Source of the DNA: Planctomycetota bacterium
Lineage (GTDB): Bacteria; Planctomycetota; Phycisphaerae; Phycisphaerales; Phycisphaeraceae
NCBI GenBank assembly: GCA_024279275.1
Contig: JAJRRS010000194.1
Coordinates: forward strand, 1 to 35,044
Direction: 5' to 3'
Length of the DNA: 35,044 nucleotides
Shown in pieces: positions 8,461 to 16,643 of this stretch. A program made the translations under genes and the position numbers. The notes below the pieces were generated by a model that worked only from the letters and a program-made list of their open reading frames with translations, did no database searches and was not told the DNA's origin. Within the stretch, counting starts at the first letter, position 1, and every line of letters starts with the position of its first letter.

Positions 8461-9808
8461 GAGTCAGTTTCCTGCCTGTAGTATCGAGATCAATGGAGAG
8501 CTCGCGGTCAACGTGAATAGCAATGCGGGTACCGGCGGGTACAAAAACAGCATCGAAGCTCTGGGACTGGCGTTCCAGAAGCCACTTGGCAACCTCATCG
8601 CTGCCACCGGCAATCGTCTTGCCGAGTACGAAAGTACCTGCATCACCAGTGACACTACTGGTCACACTGCCAACATCACTCACAACTGAAGTCGTCTCGG
8701 CGCTTGCTGCTGCATCCGCTGCGGCCTGAATGGCCATCACACCGATACGTTGGGTGAGAAAAGCCGGGGCATTGGTTTTGCGTTCGCCGCTGATACAGGG
8801 AATGCCCTGCTGGTCCGAGATCCAGCCCAGGGACTTCGCTGCGCCGCCACTTTGATTGCCCTGGTCATTACTTGAAATAGTGCGGATGGTGCCGTCTTCA
8901 AAAATAAACGTGACCGAATCCAGTCGGCCGGTCACGCACGATAACGTCCAATCTCCGATGGCTGTTCCGCTCCACACCATGCCCTGTACACCGGGCACGG
9001 TCAGACCGTTCGCGGCCAGGTTATCCGCGCCGGTGATCACCTTGAAAGGCATCGGGTCACGCACCTGCCCCCGCACCGGCACCCGACCGACCAGTGCGGT
9101 CATCGCTGTCGAACCAATAAGCGTAGCGTTACGGGGTACGGTGTAAACGGGCCGGACGGTGTTCAACGCTTGCGTGAGGTTACCGGTCTTTTCGCGAGTC
9201 GATGCCAGTGCCCCGCCGGTGGACTGGCCCGCACGACGCAACAGTCCGTTTGTACCCGATGGGTTTGTATCGGTATCGAGGATATCCAACGGATCGATCC
9301 AGATCAGGCTTTCCGTCGGCACGCCACCGGCCCCATCGAGGCCCAAGCCCACCGGTATGTCTTGACTGCCCTGGGTAGGGCCGTTCCGAGAGAATGATTG
9401 TGAAAGCGCATCCACGCGTGCCGTCAGTGACGAGAGCACACCGGCATCGATTCGGTTACGCGCCTCCTGACCCTTCTCTCGTGAGAGCATTTCGCGCTTG
9501 AGCCGGGTTGCGACGTTCTCTTCGATCTGGTGACGGTTGGCCAGCAGATCGCGATTTCCCTTGCGTAGCTGGTCATTATCCTTGCGCAATGCCTGCACCT
9601 CCGCAGTCATGGCCGCAACGTTGGCCGTCAAGGTCTTGATGGTATCGGCAGGGCTGTCCGCATCCGGCGCCGGTGCCTGGGGTACGGCATCCATGATGAG
9701 TGATGCTTCCTGTTCTCCATTGCAGGACTTTAGGGTGACGAACACCAGCATCAATACCACGGCGCCAGCAAGCAAGGGAAGTAGTCGGTTAGAAGTTGCG
9801 ATGGCCAT
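8417..9808 (-). CDS. Integrating conjugative element protein, PFL_4705 family (TIGR03752, TraB/VirB10-like)
   Basis: This 463-residue protein has one N-terminal membrane span (LLPLLAGAVVLMLVFVTL, residues 9-26) and then a long heptad region (about 55-135: LTANVAAMTAEVQALRKDN onward) predicted to be coiled coil. The C-terminal domain contains MVWSGTAIGDW and FIFEDGTIRTIS stretches, as in TraB/VirB10-type channel scaffolds that span the envelope. The ATG at 9808 has AGGA eight bases upstream. It follows the PFL_4704 gene by 8 bases. The VirB10 analogy rests on topology and gene order (VirB8-, VirB9-, VirB10-like genes in a row), not on a clear sequence match. Confidence 0.9.
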   Translation of the reverse strand: MAIATSNRLLPLLAGAVVLMLVFVTLKSCNGEQEASLIMDAVPQAPAPDADSPADTIKTLTANVAAMTAEVQALRKDNDQLRKGNRDLLANRHQIEENVATRLKREMLSREKGQEARNRIDAGVLSSLTARVDALSQSFSRNGPTQGSQDIPVGLGLDGAGGVPTESLIWIDPLDILDTDTNPSGTNGLLRRAGQSTGGALASTREKTGNLTQALNTVRPVYTVPRNATLIGSTAMTALVGRVPVRGQVRDPMPFKVITGADNLAANGLTVPGVQGMVWSGTAIGDWTLSCVTGRLDSVTFIFEDGTIRTISSNDQGNQSGGAAKSLGWISDQQGIPCISGERKTNAPAFLTQRIGVMAIQAAADAAASAETTSVVSDVGSVTSSVTGDAGTFVLGKTIAGGSDEVAKWLLERQSQSFDAVFVPAGTRIAIHVDRELSIDLDTTGRKLTHAKSIDPYTRTQLD

Positions 9809-9816
9809 AGAATTTC

Positions 9817-10608
9817 CTAGTACGAGACTTCAAACGGCCGGGCCGAGATCAGATAGACGGCCGTGGTGTCGGCTTCATCGCCCATAGGTAACAGGCGATG
9901 ATGCTGAAAGCTCGCTGTCAGCCACGCACCCCGTAGATCACGCGGGTCCAATGTCCGGGCTTGATGGGTGAGGTTGGTGAGCTTGACCGCCGTGACATAA
10001 AGTCCGTTGGCACGCCAAGCCACCAACGGGGTTGCCTTAACCGTGCCACCATGGAGCAGATCAACGGAATCACGTTTAACGGGAACCCGAACCACACCAG
10101 GGCGGTCTTTGACCAACCGGGATGGCGCATAGAGTTGCTGCGCCGCAAATCTCGTCAGTTGAATGTAGCCTGGCTGTCCTGGACTCAACTCATGTCCACC
10201 AGCGCCAGGGGCATTGGCCGCACTATCAGCCACATAGATTTGAACAGGATGGGTTGCAACGCCGTCCTCGGTGGACGTGATATCGAACAGATAGATTCGA
10301 CCACTGTCGAGTTCGCGCACCATGAGCCGTTTTGTATCAAACGCTGCATGCGCCAACAGATAGACCGTTCCGTTGACACTTTGCGTGCGCAGCAGAGGCT
10401 GAATGGATGCCGGTACACCGACTTTCACTGCATTGGGAAACTCAATCCGTTGTTCCTGACCAATGACGAGTTCAAGGCGAATCGGTACTTTCTTCCACTC
10501 GATCCGCTCAAGCGTGTCGGTCTCGGCATAGGCCAGCGACTGCGCCAATAGCAGAGTCACGCTAAGCCATGTGATGATCACATGATGGATGGTATTGGTT
10601 TCTCGCAT
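9817..10608 (-). CDS. Integrating conjugative element protein, PFL_4704 family (TIGR03749, DUF3438; TraK/VirB9-like)
   Basis: The protein has 263 residues from the ATG at 10608, with AGAGGG about eight bases upstream. The signal peptide (IITWLSVTLLLAQSLAYA) is cleaved after AYA. The mature protein is beta-rich, opens with LERIEWKKVPIRLELVIGQE and later has a surface domain with QLYAPSRLV and DLRGAWLTASFQH. This matches the PFL_4704 family, thought to form the secretin-like outer part of the channel like TraK/VirB9. The TTG one codon earlier is not needed. Gene order with PFL_4703 upstream and PFL_4705 downstream is standard for the class. Confidence 0.9.
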   Translation of the reverse strand: MRETNTIHHVIITWLSVTLLLAQSLAYAETDTLERIEWKKVPIRLELVIGQEQRIEFPNAVKVGVPASIQPLLRTQSVNGTVYLLAHAAFDTKRLMVRELDSGRIYLFDITSTEDGVATHPVQIYVADSAANAPGAGGHELSPGQPGYIQLTRFAAQQLYAPSRLVKDRPGVVRVPVKRDSVDLLHGGTVKATPLVAWRANGLYVTAVKLTNLTHQARTLDPRDLRGAWLTASFQHHRLLPMGDEADTTAVYLISARPFEVSY

Positions 10609-10636
10609 CAATTAATCCCTCTTCCTGCTACTGATT

Positions 10637-11281
10637 TTATTCGGCGTCTTCATTCAATTCAGATTCATTCAACCGACGCGGCCCCTCGCCCGAAAACCCA
10701 TCCAGCGCCAGCCCCCAGGGGTTTGTTTCCGGATCGACGGCCAGATTCACGACTCGCAGAGGATAACGAATAGCGGTCTTCTTCACGGTCATGCCTTTAA
10801 CGGATTCCAACAAATCGAGATCCAGCCAGACCACCCAAACACCGGGTGCGAGTACGTCGACGCGGCGTTCCTCGTAACCGTGCCCAACGATCTCTTGCAC
10901 ACCGCGCACGCGGTAGGCCAACTCACCCTGTCGCCCCTTCTGCTCCAAATCCGCCAGGAGTTCCGCTCGATAACGCGGTGTCACATAGGGTGAGATCCGG
11001 AAGATGGCCTTGCCGTAGTCTTTACTCCCATTTTCTGGCCAGCGGTTGAGCTGCTGAAAGATATAGAAGGCAAAGGCATACACGTTGGACGCCGGCACTT
11101 CGTTGACCGCCAGGGTGGCGCCAGAACGAAGATCCGGCGGCACATGCACGGTCAGTTGTTTTGGTGCCTGGCTCCAGCCGAACCAGAGCGTAACAATGAC
11201 GACAAACTGGAGGCTGATAACCACCCACAGTGAACGCACGTGGGCGCTGACGTTATCAATCTCGTTGCGGTAACGTCGCAT
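10637..11281 (-). CDS. Integrating conjugative element protein, PFL_4703 family (TIGR03746, DUF2895; VirB8/TraE-like)
   Basis: The start at 11281 (MRRYRNEIDNVSAHVRSLW) is preceded by GGGAGG seven bases away. The protein has 214 residues: a short cytoplasmic tail, a membrane span (VVISLQFVVIVTLWFGW) and a periplasmic domain ending in an acidic tail (ESELNEDAE). Topology and size fit the VirB8/TraE type inner-membrane component, and gene order is that of PFGI-1-type elements. The gene starts 26 bases inside the TIGR03750 gene. A longer in-frame start at 11344 would lie deep within that gene and is rejected. Confidence 0.92.
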   Translation of the reverse strand: MRRYRNEIDNVSAHVRSLWVVISLQFVVIVTLWFGWSQAPKQLTVHVPPDLRSGATLAVNEVPASNVYAFAFYIFQQLNRWPENGSKDYGKAIFRISPYVTPRYRAELLADLEQKGRQGELAYRVRGVQEIVGHGYEERRVDVLAPGVWVVWLDLDLLESVKGMTVKKTAIRYPLRVVNLAVDPETNPWGLALDGFSGEGPRRLNESELNEDAE

Positions 11282-11633
11282 ACCGTGTCCTCCCAATGTC
11301 CCAGGCGCCGCCGCGCCGGATAAACGGCGAGCGGCGCAAGCCATGGTCTGCCAACCAGATGCTTGCGTGTTGCTGGTAATACCCGTCCGGACGACCCCGC
11401 TTCAAGCGCTGAAACAGACCCGCCATCGCGATCACGGTACCGACCACACCCACACCGGCCAGACCGAAACCCATGGTGACCGCGCCCATCAAACCCGCCA
11501 GGAGGAGGCTAACGGGTAACCAGACAAGCGTGGCCACACCAACAATGATGCCCAGCTCCGATGACGAACAGCCCTTGAAAATCGTCGGCTCCACATTGAG
11601 CCGGTCGGCCAGAATGTCATCACGATCAGACAT
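11256..11633 (-). CDS. Conjugative transfer region membrane protein (TIGR03750, DUF3487)
   Basis: Starting at the ATG at 11633 (MSDRDDILADRLNVEPTIFK), the protein has 125 residues and two adjacent hydrophobic segments (about residues 29-45 and 48-70), then a basic stretch QRLKRGRPDGYYQQH. This is the TIGR03750 pattern and resembles TraL/VirB3-type small inner-membrane proteins. The reading frame stays open upstream as far as 11840, but the extra part has no family resemblance and lies in the inverted-repeat spacer. No strong ribosome site is visible before the chosen ATG. Confidence 0.85.
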   Translation of the reverse strand: MSDRDDILADRLNVEPTIFKGCSSSELGIIVGVATLVWLPVSLLLAGLMGAVTMGFGLAGVGVVGTVIAMAGLFQRLKRGRPDGYYQQHASIWLADHGLRRSPFIRRGGAWDIGRTRYATLPQRD

Positions 11634-11671
11634 CGTAGAGCGCGCGTGAGGCATGGAAACCGTCACGAAGG

Positions 11672-11765
11672 AGCGAGAGAGCGAGGACAGATTTCTGCAC
11701 ATTCGAGGAGAATAGCCGTGCTCTATTTGACGAGGATTTGCGGGAATATGGACCGCTCTCTCGCT
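11672..11765. repeat. 12-bp perfect inverted repeat in an operon gap
   Basis: AGCGAGAGAGCG at 11672-11683 and CGCTCTCTCGCT at 11754-11765 are perfect reverse complements enclosing 70 bases. They sit in a 166-base gap (11634-11799) between the PFL_4702 and TIGR03750 genes, where neighbouring genes of this operon overlap or nearly touch. As mRNA this could fold to a long hairpin that lowers expression of downstream genes or directs processing. It could also be a small inserted element. Confidence 0.6.
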
Positions 11766-11799
11766 TCTGTAATAGGTTATCCATGCCTTGCACGCGCTC

Positions 11800-12150
11800 T
11801 TATATGACGCCGGCAGCTTCGGTGAGCAGGAAGCTGGCAAAGATCAGTACGATCGCACCGACAATGCCCAACACACCGACTTCGGCCCACTCGGCCTTGC
11901 CCTGACGTGCTTCGTTAAACTTGGCGAACCCGAGATAGGCGATCCACAGGAATCCGATCACTGCAATCGCCAATCCCAGGACCAATCCACCATCCTTGAT
12001 GTAACCCTGAATGAGTCCGATCCAGTCACCGGCCGCCGGCCCCGTACTGGGTGCGACTGGCGTCGGCAAAGCCGCCCACACCGATGGAGCTGTCGACATT
12101 ACCAGCAACCCGACTGCGGTTGCGGCCCGCTTTACTATTTTATTCATCAT
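11800..12150 (-). CDS. Integrating conjugative element membrane protein, PFL_4702 family (TIGR03745, DUF2976)
   Basis: The start at 12150 (MMNKIVKRAATAV) has GGAG eight bases upstream. The 116-residue precursor has a cleavable signal peptide ending SVWA-ALPTP, then two hydrophobic segments (LVLGLAIAVIGFLWIAYL and VGVLGIVGAIVLIFASFLL) separated by a short basic loop. This is the topology of VirB2/TraA-type pilin precursors. The family is regarded as a candidate pilin of the type G system, which is inference here. The neighbour PFL_4701 upstream is a similar small membrane protein. Confidence 0.9.
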   Translation of the reverse strand: MMNKIVKRAATAVGLLVMSTAPSVWAALPTPVAPSTGPAAGDWIGLIQGYIKDGGLVLGLAIAVIGFLWIAYLGFAKFNEARQGKAEWAEVGVLGIVGAIVLIFASFLLTEAAGVI

Positions 12151-12234
12151 TACTTTCTCTCCGAGGTAACGGGGTTGCCCCCTGTTATAAATACCGGGGA
12201 CACCCCCGAACTGATGCGGTACCAACCGATGGCC

Positions 12235-12465
12235 TTACCGCAGATAAAAACCCAACACCATGAGTACGATGCTGGCGCGCAGCGTGGCCCAGACCACATC
12301 GAACAAAGCGACCTGCCCGTTCTGCCATGCGCGGAAGGTGCCGAGTGATACCCAGATAACCCAAATGAAGGCGAGCACCAGCACGACGGATGCGATCCCC
12401 GTCAGCAGAGTCGCTGGCGTAAAACCGGAACCTGCTTGAAATGCCGTGTTCTGTGCTGCGGTCAT
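12235..12465 (-). CDS. Integrating conjugative element protein, PFL_4701 family (TIGR03758, DUF3262)
   Basis: This 76-residue protein has two hydrophobic segments, about residues 18-40 (TLLTGIASVVLVLAFIWVIW) and 58-73 (VVWATLRASIVLMVLGF), linked by FRAWQNGQVALFD. Size, sequence pattern and position between RAQPRD and PFL_4702 match the family. It is an inner-membrane protein of the mating-pair cluster and, like its neighbour, a candidate pilin or channel subunit. It starts 9 bases after the RAQPRD stop. Confidence 0.9.
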   Translation of the reverse strand: MTAAQNTAFQAGSGFTPATLLTGIASVVLVLAFIWVIWVSLGTFRAWQNGQVALFDVVWATLRASIVLMVLGFYLR

Positions 12466-12474
12466 GACCTGACA

Positions 12475-12777
12475 TCACCGACGGTAATCGCCACGCAATG
12501 GCGGGAAGGTCCGAGGTTCTGAACGTGGTGTATCAATGTGCGCCTGAATCCCGAAGCGAATCCGATCGAGATCCTGGCGTAGCCAGTCATACTTAAACTG
12601 AATGCGAGCATCCGGATTGGCTTGGGACGCAGCCTCCGTGATCAATGACTCAATCGCCTGGAGTTCATGTGTGATCCGCGCTAGTGCCGCCCGTTCACCA
12701 TCGGAATCAGCGAAGACGAATTGAGTTAGTAAGGCAGTGCTGAGAAGTCCGGCTATCAGGACATGGGCAATTCGCAT
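12475..12777 (-). CDS. Integrative conjugative element protein, RAQPRD family (TIGR01690)
   Basis: From the ATG at 12777, with GAGGA and an eight-base spacing, the precursor has 100 residues and a signal peptide (MRIAHVLIAGLLSTALL, cleaved near VFA). The mature part is helical and shows the family core ANPDARIQFKYDWLRQDLDR and the C-terminal TFPPLRGDYRR. In the type member the RAQPRD string sits where this copy has related residues. It is periplasmic, of unknown function, and always found in this transfer cluster. In-frame codons upstream to 12849 lack a signal-peptide character. Confidence 0.92.
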   Translation of the reverse strand: MRIAHVLIAGLLSTALLTQFVFADSDGERAALARITHELQAIESLITEAASQANPDARIQFKYDWLRQDLDRIRFGIQAHIDTPRSEPRTFPPLRGDYRR

Positions 12778-13125
12778 CGATGTCTTCCTCATGTTGTTCA
12801 TGAGGCGCAATGGTGCGGCATCGGGTAAGGATGGGATACGGAAAATCAAATCAAGAGGGGGTGGGGTTTCCGGGTACTAATAGTTCACAATGGGATGTGT
12901 CATTTGAGCTTGTAACTCGATATCCAGCCACTGTCAGCTGACACACGCACGATCAGGATCGTAGAACCCCACCTGAATAACTGTCACCGGGCAATTCCTC
13001 TCCTGGCGTAAGCTAGTGATGAATCCGTGGGTTTTCTTTTCCGGCATCAATTTTCCCCCTACAGGGGAAAGACGGGTTCGCTGATAGAGGCTCGGCCCTC
13101 TCGTTCTTCCACTATAAGGGACGGC
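12778..13125. other. Gene-free spacer with palindromes between RAQPRD and higA
   Basis: This 348-base gap holds no convincing gene. It contains the perfect palindrome TGTCAGCTGACA (12932-12943), ACGATC-AG-GATCGT (12949-12962) and a TTTCCCC / GGGGAAA stem-loop (13052-13070). A 17-codon minus-strand frame beginning at a GTG near 12990 after AGGAGAGG is visible but has no support. The gap is where the HigBA cargo was inserted. It may hold the transcription end of higBA and a restart promoter for the transfer genes. Confidence 0.5.
13052..13070 (-). terminator. Stem-loop downstream of higA
   Basis: A seven-base perfect stem TTTCCCC / GGGGAAA with a five-base loop lies 55 bases past the antitoxin stop. 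On the minus strand the 3' arm ends in GGGGGAAAATT, with only a short A/T tail and no clear U run. It could work as a weak terminator in either direction. Confidence 0.35.
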
Positions 13126-13407
13126 CTAAGCCGCAAGTTCAATTCGGATACTCTTGCCCAATGCCTTGGCGGCACGTTCAAGGGTCAGCAGTGTAACGGA
13201 AGGATTATCGGGATCGAGCAGCCGCTCCAACGCGGAGCGGCTGGTCTTCATTTGCTTGGCCAGTTGGGTCTTGCTCAGCTTCTGTTCCTTCATAAGTTCC
13301 TCGAGCTGGAATGCGATCACGCGCTTGACGGCAATGGCTTCCGCTTCCGCAAGCACGCCTTCCTCGTCGAGGAAATCGTCGAAACTGCTACCAATATGTT
13401 TGCTCAT
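13126..13407 (-). CDS. higA: HTH-type antitoxin of a HigBA-like pair
   Basis: This 93-residue protein begins MSKHIGSSFDDFLDEE and has a helix-turn-helix of the XRE type at about residues 46-66 (KTQLAKQMKTSRSALERLL), followed by a short helical tail. It is placed one base after the toxin stop, with GGAG seven bases before its ATG inside the end of the toxin gene. Toxin-first order is typical for higBA. The protein should bind and neutralise the toxin and repress the shared promoter through the palindrome at 13764. The pair is cargo in the transfer operon and probably stabilises the element. Confidence 0.88.
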   Translation of the reverse strand: MSKHIGSSFDDFLDEEGVLAEAEAIAVKRVIAFQLEELMKEQKLSKTQLAKQMKTSRSALERLLDPDNPSVTLLTLERAAKALGKSIRIELAA

Positions 13408-13408
13408 A

Positions 13409-13741
13409 TCACTTCTCCAGGTTGGCCTTGCGATCTTTGGCCAGTTGCAGGTCTGCTTGTGGCGTCTTCTGTGACTTCTTGATGAAGCCATGCAGCAGGA
13501 CCATCTGCCCACCCTTCACCGTAAACAGGATCCGGGCGATGCGTTTATCGAGTCGGCATCGGATTTCCCAAAGCCCAGGCTCCATTTTCCGCACCACGGG
13601 CATCCCCAAAGGCCAGCCATATTGAACCGTCTTGATGTCGCCGCCGATCGCCTTCTTGTCCTGTTTATTCAAACCCTTTAGCCACTCACGGACCGGTTCG
13701 TTCCCCGACTCCGTTCGGTAAAAAGCCACTTCAAGAGACAT
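13409..13741 (-). CDS. higB: RelE/ParE-superfamily toxin, HigB-like (phage-derived Gp49-like)
   Basis: From the ATG at 13741 the toxin has 110 residues: MSLEVAFYRTESGNEPVREW, then GGDIKTVQYGWPLGMPVVRKM, GLWEIRCRL and a beta strand RIARILFTVKGGQMVLLHGF followed by KKSQKTPQADLQLAKDR. This order is that of the Gp49/HigB family of ribosome-dependent mRNA interferases. The upstream in-frame extension to 13801 crosses the operator and is rejected. It is followed immediately by the antitoxin. GC content is close to that of the surrounding element, so no recent transfer is obvious. Confidence 0.9.
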   Translation of the reverse strand: MSLEVAFYRTESGNEPVREWLKGLNKQDKKAIGGDIKTVQYGWPLGMPVVRKMEPGLWEIRCRLDKRIARILFTVKGGQMVLLHGFIKKSQKTPQADLQLAKDRKANLEK

Positions 13742-13763
13742 ATCGGCATCCACAGATAAAAGT

Positions 13764-13779
13764 GTACCATATTTGGTAC
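13764..13779. promoter_or_regulatory. Candidate HigA operator
   Basis: GTACCA-TATT-TGGTAC is a perfect 16-base inverted repeat centred about 30 bases upstream of the toxin ATG, with an AT-rich core. Its place just before higBA fits an autoregulatory operator bound by the antitoxin. Confidence 0.6.
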
Positions 13780-13816
13780 GCCTTGCAACCCTTTGAGCCA
13801 TCGACCCAATTTACCA

Positions 13817-14551
13817 TTACAGGTATTTCTTGAAGGTACTCGCCGTGACCGCCACAGTCAGTGCAAACAGCGTCGCGAAGGGCAACACGACGAAGGTCGG
13901 ATGCAGGCTGAACGGTAAGGCGAGATAAATAACCCAGGCCAACACGACCAACGGGAGTGCTGCCTTCTTCGCATAGTGGTAGATGAACGAACTCTCTCGG
14001 CCCCCACCCCATCGACGTAGATCACGCTGCACCAACCCATCGACGAGTGCGACCAAACTGAACAGCACAAAGATCGGCATCGCCAAGGTGAGGATTGCCA
14101 GGCGCACCGAGAACACCTGGGTCACCTGCATCATCGCGATCACGAACTCGGCAATGGGATTGAAAATCTTGTGCAGTCTCGGTCTGAGTCCTTGCTCGTT
14201 ATGCATCGGTGATGGTGAAACCCAACGGATAAAGTCGACGAACCGCGTCACCTCGAACAGGTAGTGATAGGTATTATCGGCAAACCGTTTGGCGAACTGT
14301 GCCGGGTCTGATGTGACGACACTTCGCCTGAAGTCAGTATCGAGATAGCTGATTTCCGTAACAAGCATAGTGCGACTGTGATCAAGACCTTCGTCCGGCC
14401 ACCAGAGCACCATTCCAGCCCATTCGATGATGATCGAAAACAAAAGCGAAAGCAGCAACCATTGTATGATTTTGGCAATCGCTGTCAGGCTTTTCGAGAT
14501 CAGGCCTTCCTGGACAACCCGGCGACGTGGATCGACAACCGCTTCAGTCAT
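13817..14551 (-). CDS. Integrating conjugative element membrane protein, PFL_4697 family (TIGR03747, DUF4400)
   Basis: This 244-residue protein has about four hydrophobic segments: residues 25-50 (IAKIIQWLLLSLLFSIIIEWAG), 145-170 (SVRLAILTLAMPIFVLFSLVA), and two near the C-terminus (ALPLVVLAWVIYLALPFSL, TFVVLPFATLFALTV). The pattern QRDLRRWGGGRESSFIYH between spans is a family hallmark. It follows TraD in the operon, overlapping its stop by eight bases, with GAGG seven bases before the ATG. It is an inner-membrane partner of the coupling protein by position. It ends shortly upstream of the inserted HigBA module. Confidence 0.9.
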   Translation of the reverse strand: MTEAVVDPRRRVVQEGLISKSLTAIAKIIQWLLLSLLFSIIIEWAGMVLWWPDEGLDHSRTMLVTEISYLDTDFRRSVVTSDPAQFAKRFADNTYHYLFEVTRFVDFIRWVSPSPMHNEQGLRPRLHKIFNPIAEFVIAMMQVTQVFSVRLAILTLAMPIFVLFSLVALVDGLVQRDLRRWGGGRESSFIYHYAKKAALPLVVLAWVIYLALPFSLHPTFVVLPFATLFALTVAVTASTFKKYL

Positions 14552-16643
14552 CTGAGACCTCTATTTCATCGGTAGGCTCGGTGATATCCGCTACGGCTCC
14601 CCACCAGGGTTCCTGGATTCGATACCAGTGATCGTTGGTGATGTAGGTGCGTTCCATCTCGTTGGCAATTTCGGTGAACGTTTCCGGCATGTCTGAATCT
14701 ACTGCCGGCAAGGGCATACGAATCTTCCAAAGCTGGCCACCCTCCAGCAGCGCGAAGGCCTGCCCCTTCGGCAAGGTGATCAGTTCAGCCGGTGTGAGCA
14801 TCGGCACTTCGGAGACACTGATACGGTCTTCGTTGCGGGACTTGAAGTCGATACCCGATCCGGGATCGGACGAATCATCCACGCCGGACACACTCATCAG
14901 GGTAAAGACCTCAACCCTTGGGAGCTGCTCCGTGAGCATCTCGGCCGTAGCCAGTTCCTTGACTCGAAGCATGATCAGTGTGTTGAAGTTACCGGCCACC
15001 TGCCCGGCTTTGGCCCGGTTGCCCATGCGCGCTTCCACGTCCGACCAGGTCTGGGTGTAGGCGGTGACCTGAAACCCGGCACCGCCCGCCTTATTTAATA
15101 AAGGGATAAACTCATCGCCGATCAGTTCGTTGAACTCGTCGGCGTGCATGGAAATTGTCGGTGGTGTATCCGTGGATTCGCCAGACACACCGTGCTTATA
15201 AATGTGACCGGCGACCGACACAAGGTCCGCGAACATGGGGTTACCGACCGCACTGGCCACCGTGGTGTCGGTCAGGGCATCCAACCCCACGTAGACGATG
15301 CCCTTGCGGCGAATCACGTCCATCCACTCGAAGATCGGCCGGGTGTCGTTCTCATCCAGATAGTCCGGCGAAATGAGTGCTGAAATGTTCCCGGTGGTTA
15401 GTTTCTCCATCAATGGCCCAACAGAGCTGACAATCTTGTCGAAGTAGGTCTTGTCGTATTTGAATGCTGACACGAGCCCATCGAGGACGGGATCATAAAG
15501 GTCCTGCCCCTGCAGGTGCCGCATCAGAGCAATAGCTTCGATATTGCGACCACGCAGCGCGGCTGGCAAGTTGCGCTCCGTGATCTTACCCGCAAGCTCT
15601 TCAACCTGTGCCTTCCAGTCTTCCGCACCGTGCTGATCCAGATGAGCGCGGGCGTATTCCATAAACAAGGGCTCGATGTCATTGATGTAGCGCCGAACCT
15701 GCTGATAGTCCGGGCGACGGCCCAGGGCTACGAGTGCTCTCGCGATGATATTGACGAAACGCCAAGCAAATTCCTTGAACGCCGCCGAGTTGCCTTCGCT
15801 GGGGAGCTGGTTGGCGATCCGGGTCGCCACTTCGGTGATACGCGAGAAGTTGCCGATGGCATTATACCGGGCCGACACCTGTGGAAACCCGAGATGGAAC
15901 ATGTAGAAGTCCTTGGCCCGCCCAGCCCGTTTGGCCTCTGCGTAAACACGACGTAACAAATCGGCATCGCCCTTGGGGTCGAAGACAATCACGACATCCC
16001 CTCGCCGGATATCCTGGGTAATGAGGATCTCGGCCAACCGCGTCTTGCCAACTCGTGTCGTACCTAATACCAGGGTGTGCCCTACCCGCTCGCCGATATC
16101 CATCCAGACATCCTGTTCTTCCAGTTCGACGGCATGCAGTGTCGACTTGCCACCGACGGCAGGTAATGGCGCCACAGGATTCCACCAAGCACGCACTCGA
16201 AGCAAATGCGCAACCCCGCTCAGGACAGGGACGGACTCCCAAGCCACTTCCTTGCGGCGCGCCCATTGATAGAGGAAACCGGGTTGTACGTAATGTTGAA
16301 CTTCTGGGCGGATGGTATCGCGCAAGCGCTGGGTGTGTTTCTGGCTCCAGCGGAAACCGCGGCCCAGAAAAAGTTTACGGCGGCTGAGCGGGATCTTGTT
16401 GGATCGCACTTTGTACGTGGGCATGCGGCGCATGTTGCGTTGGTAGCGAAGCACCCGCCATGCCTGCCGCCCCCGGATCACCCCCATCAACAAGAGAAAA
16501 CCGCCAGCACCGTAGGCCACCCCCGGTGGCATCATCAAAGACCAGGGCGCCAGAATGGCGATGGCTGCCGTGGCAAAAGCCACCAACATCGACCACAGCT
16601 CGACCGGCGGTCGCAGCAGGGCCTCGATGGGATGCTCGCTCAC
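14544..16643 (-). CDS. traD: Conjugative coupling factor TraD, SXT/TOL subfamily (TIGR03743)
   Basis: This is the type IV coupling protein of 699 residues that brings the relaxase-bound DNA strand to the channel. Two N-terminal membrane spans lie at about residues 18-55. Walker A GTTRVGKT is at 194-201, Walker B VVIVFDPKGD at 217-226, and the all-alpha domain follows. Later motifs SMHADEFNELIGDEF and QVTAYTQTWSDVEARMGNRAKA are typical of the TraD/VirD4 family. The GTG start at 16643 overlaps the PFL_4695 stop as GTGA. Length is normal and the gene looks intact. The relaxase it would serve is not in this window. Confidence 0.95.
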   Translation of the reverse strand: MSEHPIEALLRPPVELWSMLVAFATAAIAILAPWSLMMPPGVAYGAGGFLLLMGVIRGRQAWRVLRYQRNMRRMPTYKVRSNKIPLSRRKLFLGRGFRWSQKHTQRLRDTIRPEVQHYVQPGFLYQWARRKEVAWESVPVLSGVAHLLRVRAWWNPVAPLPAVGGKSTLHAVELEEQDVWMDIGERVGHTLVLGTTRVGKTRLAEILITQDIRRGDVVIVFDPKGDADLLRRVYAEAKRAGRAKDFYMFHLGFPQVSARYNAIGNFSRITEVATRIANQLPSEGNSAAFKEFAWRFVNIIARALVALGRRPDYQQVRRYINDIEPLFMEYARAHLDQHGAEDWKAQVEELAGKITERNLPAALRGRNIEAIALMRHLQGQDLYDPVLDGLVSAFKYDKTYFDKIVSSVGPLMEKLTTGNISALISPDYLDENDTRPIFEWMDVIRRKGIVYVGLDALTDTTVASAVGNPMFADLVSVAGHIYKHGVSGESTDTPPTISMHADEFNELIGDEFIPLLNKAGGAGFQVTAYTQTWSDVEARMGNRAKAGQVAGNFNTLIMLRVKELATAEMLTEQLPRVEVFTLMSVSGVDDSSDPGSGIDFKSRNEDRISVSEVPMLTPAELITLPKGQAFALLEGGQLWKIRMPLPAVDSDMPETFTEIANEMERTYITNDHWYRIQEPWWGAVADITEPTDEIEVSDD

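Noticed and set aside
12940-12995. Minus-strand GTG frame of 17 codons after AGGAGAGG in the RAQPRD leader
   Set aside because: Weak start, very short and interrupted by palindromes; it could be a leader but nothing supports it.
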